From Siccirubricoccus phaeus (lineage in GTDB: Bacteria > Pseudomonadota > Alphaproteobacteria > Acetobacterales > Acetobacteraceae), in assembly GCF_008360935.1 (NCBI RefSeq), contig NZ_SRXO01000016.1:83550-147549 (forward strand): a stretch of 64,000 nucleotides of DNA, given 5' to 3'. Positions within the stretch are counted from its first letter, which is position 1; each line of letters opens with the position of its first letter. This document shows positions 61,169 to 64,000 of the stretch, one piece after another. Under the pieces are notes generated by a model. It made no database searches, was not told the origin of the DNA, and worked only from the letters and a program-made list of their open reading frames with translations. Position numbers and translations under genes: made by a program.

Positions 61169-61876
61169 CTACCCGACGCGCAGCAGGGAAGGCCCGTTCT
61201 CCCGCAGCCACGCCACCGCCGCATCTCGGTGCGGCGTAAGCTGCGCCACCTCCGCCCAGAAGCGCGGGCTGTGGTTCAGCTCCTTCAGATGCGCCACCTC
61301 ATGTGCCACGACGTAGTCCAGCACCCAGTCCGGGGCCATGACCAGGCGCCAGGAGAAGGCCAGGGTGCCGTCCGGGGCGCAGCTTCCCCAGCGGCTGCGC
61401 GTGTCCTTCAGCCTTATGGCGCGGGGCGAGACGCCCAGCAGCGCGGCATGCCCCGCCACCAGCACGCGGATGCGCCGCCCGGCCTCCGCCTTCAGGAAAG
61501 CGGCGAGGCGGGGGGCGAGGGTCGCGGCCTCGCCCGGCACCAGGATGGCGCCGGGCGCCAGGGCCAGCTCGCCCGTCGCCTCCGGCACATGGCGGACGGT
61601 ATGGGGCGCGCCGCCGAGCGGGATCTCCGCCCCCGCCGCCAGCGGGATATGCGGGGCGAGGGTGGCGAGCCTGCCCATCACCCAGGCGGCATGCGCGGTG
61701 AGAAGCGCCATGCCGGCGCGGCGGCCGGCGCGCGGCGGCAGGGTGACGACCACCGCCCCGGCGCGCAGGTCGATGCGGATCGAGACCCGGCGGGCCCGGC
61801 GGGAGCGCCGCCAGCGGACCGGGCACGGTTCGCCGCTGGCGGCCAGGGAAATCGGTTCGGGGTCGGTCTGGTCCAT
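61169..61876 (-). CDS. YgjP-type metallopeptidase (M48-like, DUF45)
   Basis: 235 aa. VAHEVAHLKELNHSPRFWAEV contains the HExxH zinc site with a downstream His, and LKDTRSRWGSCAPDGTLAFSWRLVMAPDWVLDYV is the DUF45 signature (fragment SRWGSC). N-terminal half is a beta-rich domain common to YgjP proteins. Function of the group is poorly defined; cytosolic. ATG 61876 avoids an upstream reading from the promoter. Confidence 0.9.
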   Translation of the reverse strand: MDQTDPEPISLAASGEPCPVRWRRSRRARRVSIRIDLRAGAVVVTLPPRAGRRAGMALLTAHAAWVMGRLATLAPHIPLAAGAEIPLGGAPHTVRHVPEATGELALAPGAILVPGEAATLAPRLAAFLKAEAGRRIRVLVAGHAALLGVSPRAIRLKDTRSRWGSCAPDGTLAFSWRLVMAPDWVLDYVVAHEVAHLKELNHSPRFWAEVAQLTPHRDAAVAWLRENGPSLLRVG

Positions 61877-61967
61877 GGGGGGACCATGGACCGCCAGCGG
61901 GTGCGGCAGCAACCGCTTGACACGAATGCGAGCGGAACGAGCCGGGTCGTACAACCCTGGGTAGGGG

Positions 61968-62285
61968 CTAGCCTGGCAGCCCTTTCAGCTCGGTCTCGAC
62001 GAAGGAGAGGGGGGCGGTGCCGCCGTTCACCACGTTGTGCTCCGCCCCGGCCAGGCGGGAATAGGCCACGCCGGCCTTGAGTTGCGCGGTCATGGTTTCG
62101 CCGCCGGGCAGTTCGATGTGCAGGGTGCCGTCATGCACCGGCACCACTACGTAGTACCAGCCATGCCGGTGCCAGCCGGTTTCCGCGCCCGGGTTGAAGT
62201 CCCAGCGGGTGACGCGGACGTGTTCGTCCTCCACCTGGATGGTGCCGGTTGCCGGCTCGCGGCAGCGCAAGGGTTCGGTGCTCAT
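61968..62285 (-). CDS. Cupin-domain protein
   Basis: 105-aa single-domain cupin. Metal motif region WDFNPGAETGWHRHGWYYVVVPVHDG has two His and a Gly pattern of cupin motif 1, and AEHNVVNGG supplies the motif 2 His. Substrate or role cannot be read. Co-directional with YgjP gene and the DapA-family gene, separated by a repeat. Confidence 0.88.
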   Translation of the reverse strand: MSTEPLRCREPATGTIQVEDEHVRVTRWDFNPGAETGWHRHGWYYVVVPVHDGTLHIELPGGETMTAQLKAGVAYSRLAGAEHNVVNGGTAPLSFVETELKGLPG

Positions 62286-62299
62286 CGCTTGTCCCGGAT

Positions 62300-62392
62300 A
62301 CTGAATTCATGGTTTCCAACGGCCCTTCGGCCTTTGGCGGGGTTGGACGCGCCGCGTCCAGCCGGGAGGGGCAGGGCCCCTCCCGAGGGCGG
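62300..62392. repeat. Composite hairpin repeat between cupin and DapA-family genes
   Basis: ATGGTTTCCAACGGCCCTTCGGCCTTTGG module, then GGACGCGCCGCGTCC and GGGAGGGGCAGGGCCCCTCCC. Module set as in 37760-37890. Confidence 0.6.
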
Positions 62393-63331
62393 TCACTCCG
62401 CTGCCGCCTTGATGGAGAGCCCCGGCAGCGGCAGCGCCCCCGCGGCTTCCCACGCCGCCCAGACAGCATCCGCCTGCGCCTTGTCCAGCTTCAGGTGCGG
62501 CGGCCGGATCACCCGCCAGCCATCGTCGCCCGTGCTGCGCGCGATGATCTCCCGCAGTCCCGGGATCAGCGGCACGGAGGTGGCGGCCCGCCGCGTCGCC
62601 GTCAGCATGGCCTGGGCCTTGTCGGCCTCCGCCCCGGTGCGCCTGGCGTAGACGATGCCGCCCCAATGGGAATTAGCGTTGGAGGCCGCCGTGATGCACC
62701 CCGCCCCGCCATCCAGCAGCATCTGCTGCAGGAATTCGTCGGAGCCCGAATAGACCTCGAACCCGTCCCTGGCGAAATTGTCGGCCATCGCCTTCATGTT
62801 GGCGTAGACGCCGCTGCTGTCCTTCACCCCCTTGATGGTGCCGGGGAAGGCCTGCAGCAGCCGGCCGATGAGGTCGAGGCTGAAGGGCACCGCGCTCTGC
62901 TGCGGGAAGTGATAGAGGTACAGGGCGATGCCGCCGCCGACGCGGTTCACCACCTCGGAGAAATAGGCGAAGAGGCCGTCGTCGCTCGGCGCCTTGTAGT
63001 AGAAGGGCGGCAGTAGCAGCACGCCGCGGCACCCTTGCGCCTTGGCGTGCAGGGTCAGCTCCACCGTATCGGTCAGGCTGGCGCAGCCGGTGCCGGGCAT
63101 CATCACCCTGGCCGGGATGCCGCGGGCGATCAGCCCTTCCAGGATCGCCTTGCGCTCGGAGAGGCCGAAGCTGTTGGCCTCCCCGGTGGTGCCGAGGATG
63201 CCAAGGCCGTTGCAGCCATTCGCCAGCAGCCATTTGGCATGCGCCGCCATGCGGTCGAGGTCCGGCGAGAGGTCCGGATGCATGGCGGTGAGGACGGCGG
63301 CATTCACGCCGCCGAACAGGGCGTCCTTCAT
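62393..63331 (-). CDS. Dihydrodipicolinate synthase (DapA)-family aldolase
   Basis: 312-aa TIM barrel. [60 protein letters not shown] with the catalytic Tyr and the Schiff-base Lys in [11 protein letters not shown]. True DapA usually has 290-300 aa and a GTTGE motif as here; the family also includes N-acetylneuraminate lyase and hydroxyproline/2-keto acid aldolases. The residues between do not settle the substrate. AGAAGGAAG precedes ATG 63331, which overlaps the YcgN stop. Confidence 0.88.
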   Translation of the reverse strand: MKDALFGGVNAAVLTAMHPDLSPDLDRMAAHAKWLLANGCNGLGILGTTGEANSFGLSERKAILEGLIARGIPARVMMPGTGCASLTDTVELTLHAKAQGCRGVLLLPPFYYKAPSDDGLFAYFSEVVNRVGGGIALYLYHFPQQSAVPFSLDLIGRLLQAFPGTIKGVKDSSGVYANMKAMADNFARDGFEVYSGSDEFLQQMLLDGGAGCITAASNANSHWGGIVYARRTGAEADKAQAMLTATRRAATSVPLIPGLREIIARSTGDDGWRVIRPPHLKLDKAQADAVWAAWEAAGALPLPGLSIKAAAE

Positions 63332-63834
63332 CGGGGTGCGCTTCCTTCTGGGGTTGTCGCTTGTGGGTCCAGCGGCTTGGCGGGGCGGGGCATCAGGCCG
63401 GGCCAGCGGACCACATGGTCCTCCAGCGCGCCAGCCTGGCGTTCCGGCACGGCGCGGCCGCGGACGGAGATGCCGGCGCGGTGCACCGTCTCCGGGTCGC
63501 CGGAGATCAGCGGGTGCCACCAGGCCAGGTCCTTGCCCTCGGCGACCAGGCGGTAGGCGCAGGAGGGGGGGAGCCAATCCACCTGCGCCACCTTGGCGGG
63601 GGTGAGCTTGACGCAATCCGGCACGTGGCGGCGGCGGTTCGCATAGTCCTTGCAGCGGCAGGAGTGGGTGTCGAGCAGGCGGCAGGCGACCTCGGTGAAG
63701 GCCAGCCTTTCGGTGTCCTCGTCGCGCAATTTGTGCAGGCAGCAGCGGCCGCAGCCATCGCAGAGGCTTTCCCATTCGGCGCGGGTCATGCCGTCGAAGG
63801 GCTTGGCTTTCCAGAAGGGCAGGGGCGCGGACAC
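63328..63834 (-). CDS. YcgN/UPF0260-family cysteine-cluster protein
   Basis: 168 aa. [14 protein letters not shown] and later [21 protein letters not shown] and SCAYRL supply the Cys pattern of UPF0260 (YcgN-like), probably an Fe-S or zinc cluster. Ends with a Pro-rich extension of about 25 residues. Its stop overlaps the DapA-family start, so the two are coupled. Function unknown. Confidence 0.9.
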   Translation of the reverse strand: MSAPLPFWKAKPFDGMTRAEWESLCDGCGRCCLHKLRDEDTERLAFTEVACRLLDTHSCRCKDYANRRRHVPDCVKLTPAKVAQVDWLPPSCAYRLVAEGKDLAWWHPLISGDPETVHRAGISVRGRAVPERQAGALEDHVVRWPGLMPRPAKPLDPQATTPEGSAPR

Positions 63835-63865
63835 CGGCCCAGCTTAACAGGCCGGGGCGCGGCGC

Positions 63866-64000
63866 GCAGGAGGGGGAAGCGGGATTGGCGGGCCGGGGGC
63901 GTCGCCGCGGGAGGGGAGGCGGGATTGGCGGGCCGAGGGCGCCGGCGCGGGAAGGGAGGACGGGATGGCAGGCCAGGGGCATCGGCGCGGGAGGGGAGGC
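63866..64000. repeat. Tandem ~40-bp G-rich repeats at the right edge
   Basis: At least three units with spacing 40-41 bp (GGGAT at 63881, 63921, 63962), each GCGGGAGGGGAGGC-GGGATTGGCGGGCC-G/AGGGGCGTCG-like with drift between copies. The array runs off the window. It is upstream of the YcgN gene, so it could lie in its promoter. No ORF supported. Confidence 0.75.

Noticed and set aside
1..64000. tRNA or rRNA genes
   Set aside because: None recognised by eye; no tRNA-like CCA-ended cloverleaf or rRNA stretch was found, though a dedicated search could still find a tRNA.

Overview
The window is very GC-rich, its ORFs are dense with GC-ending codons, and its gene content (PhnCDE-type importer, two Bug-type TTT receptors, SoeABC-like sulfite dehydrogenase, complete EF-P lysylation set, HrcA, AidB-like acyl-CoA dehydrogenase) fits an alphaproteobacterium of the Acetobacteraceae, most likely Roseomonas-like. 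That assignment is inference from gene content and the style of intergenic repeats; no rRNA or tRNA gene was seen. The window looks like ordinary chromosome: no integrase, transposase, phage module, CRISPR array or replication origin was recognised.

Layout. 1-2.2 kb: fabD-fabG (fatty-acid synthesis, minus strand). 2.3-5.8 kb: a three-gene minus-strand operon coding a periplasmic OmpA-like protein, a MotA/ExbB-type proton channel and a MotB-like coiled-coil/OmpA protein, with no flagellar gene nearby. 6.1-11.7 kb: suhB, efp, an Uma2 protein, then epmB coupled to a Phd/PIN toxin-antitoxin pair, and divergent epmA; efp+epmB+epmA make a complete EF-P Lys34 lysylation pathway. 11.7-25.3 kb: mixed housekeeping and transport genes (DUF2171 protein, His-rich membrane protein, thiE, PaiB, MscS, voltage-sensor-type K+ channel with a zinc ribbon, argG, hydrolase-like protein, MFS, SemiSWEET, Bug receptor, rlmN, IalB-like, YunG-like). 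25.3-38.7 kb: catabolic genes (TIM-barrel isomerase, DUF993, Gfo/Idh/MocA; acyl-CoA dehydrogenase; SMP-30; 3-hydroxyacyl-CoA dehydrogenase; AtuA pair; glpK; M20 amidohydrolase; SDR). 38.8-43.6 kb: soeABC-like molybdoenzyme operon. 43.9-50.2 kb: oligopeptide-type binding protein, Bug receptor, phnCDEE importer. 50.4-55 kb: orphan lipoprotein pair, GMC oxidoreductase, beta-hydroxyacid dehydrogenase/SDR pair. 55-61 kb: hrcA, murJ, trpS, a His-rich small ORF and a frameshifted ABC exporter. 61.2-63.8 kb: YgjP-type metalloprotease, cupin, DapA-family protein, YcgN protein.

Translational coupling by 4-base ATGA/GTGA overlaps is very common here and helps fix many start codons.

The most unusual features are repeats. 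A 69-bp (23-codon) unit is tandemly repeated five times in frame with the TIM-barrel gene, and most copies carry their own Shine-Dalgarno and ATG. A related single-copy element at 8.74 kb shares its core but has different, still self-complementary arms. Several families of modular hairpins fill most intergenic gaps, and some of these elements supply the stop codon of the neighbouring gene. Also notable are an ABC exporter broken by a frameshift, a remnant of an alpha/beta-hydrolase gene, and the uncharacterised MotA/MotB-like operon.
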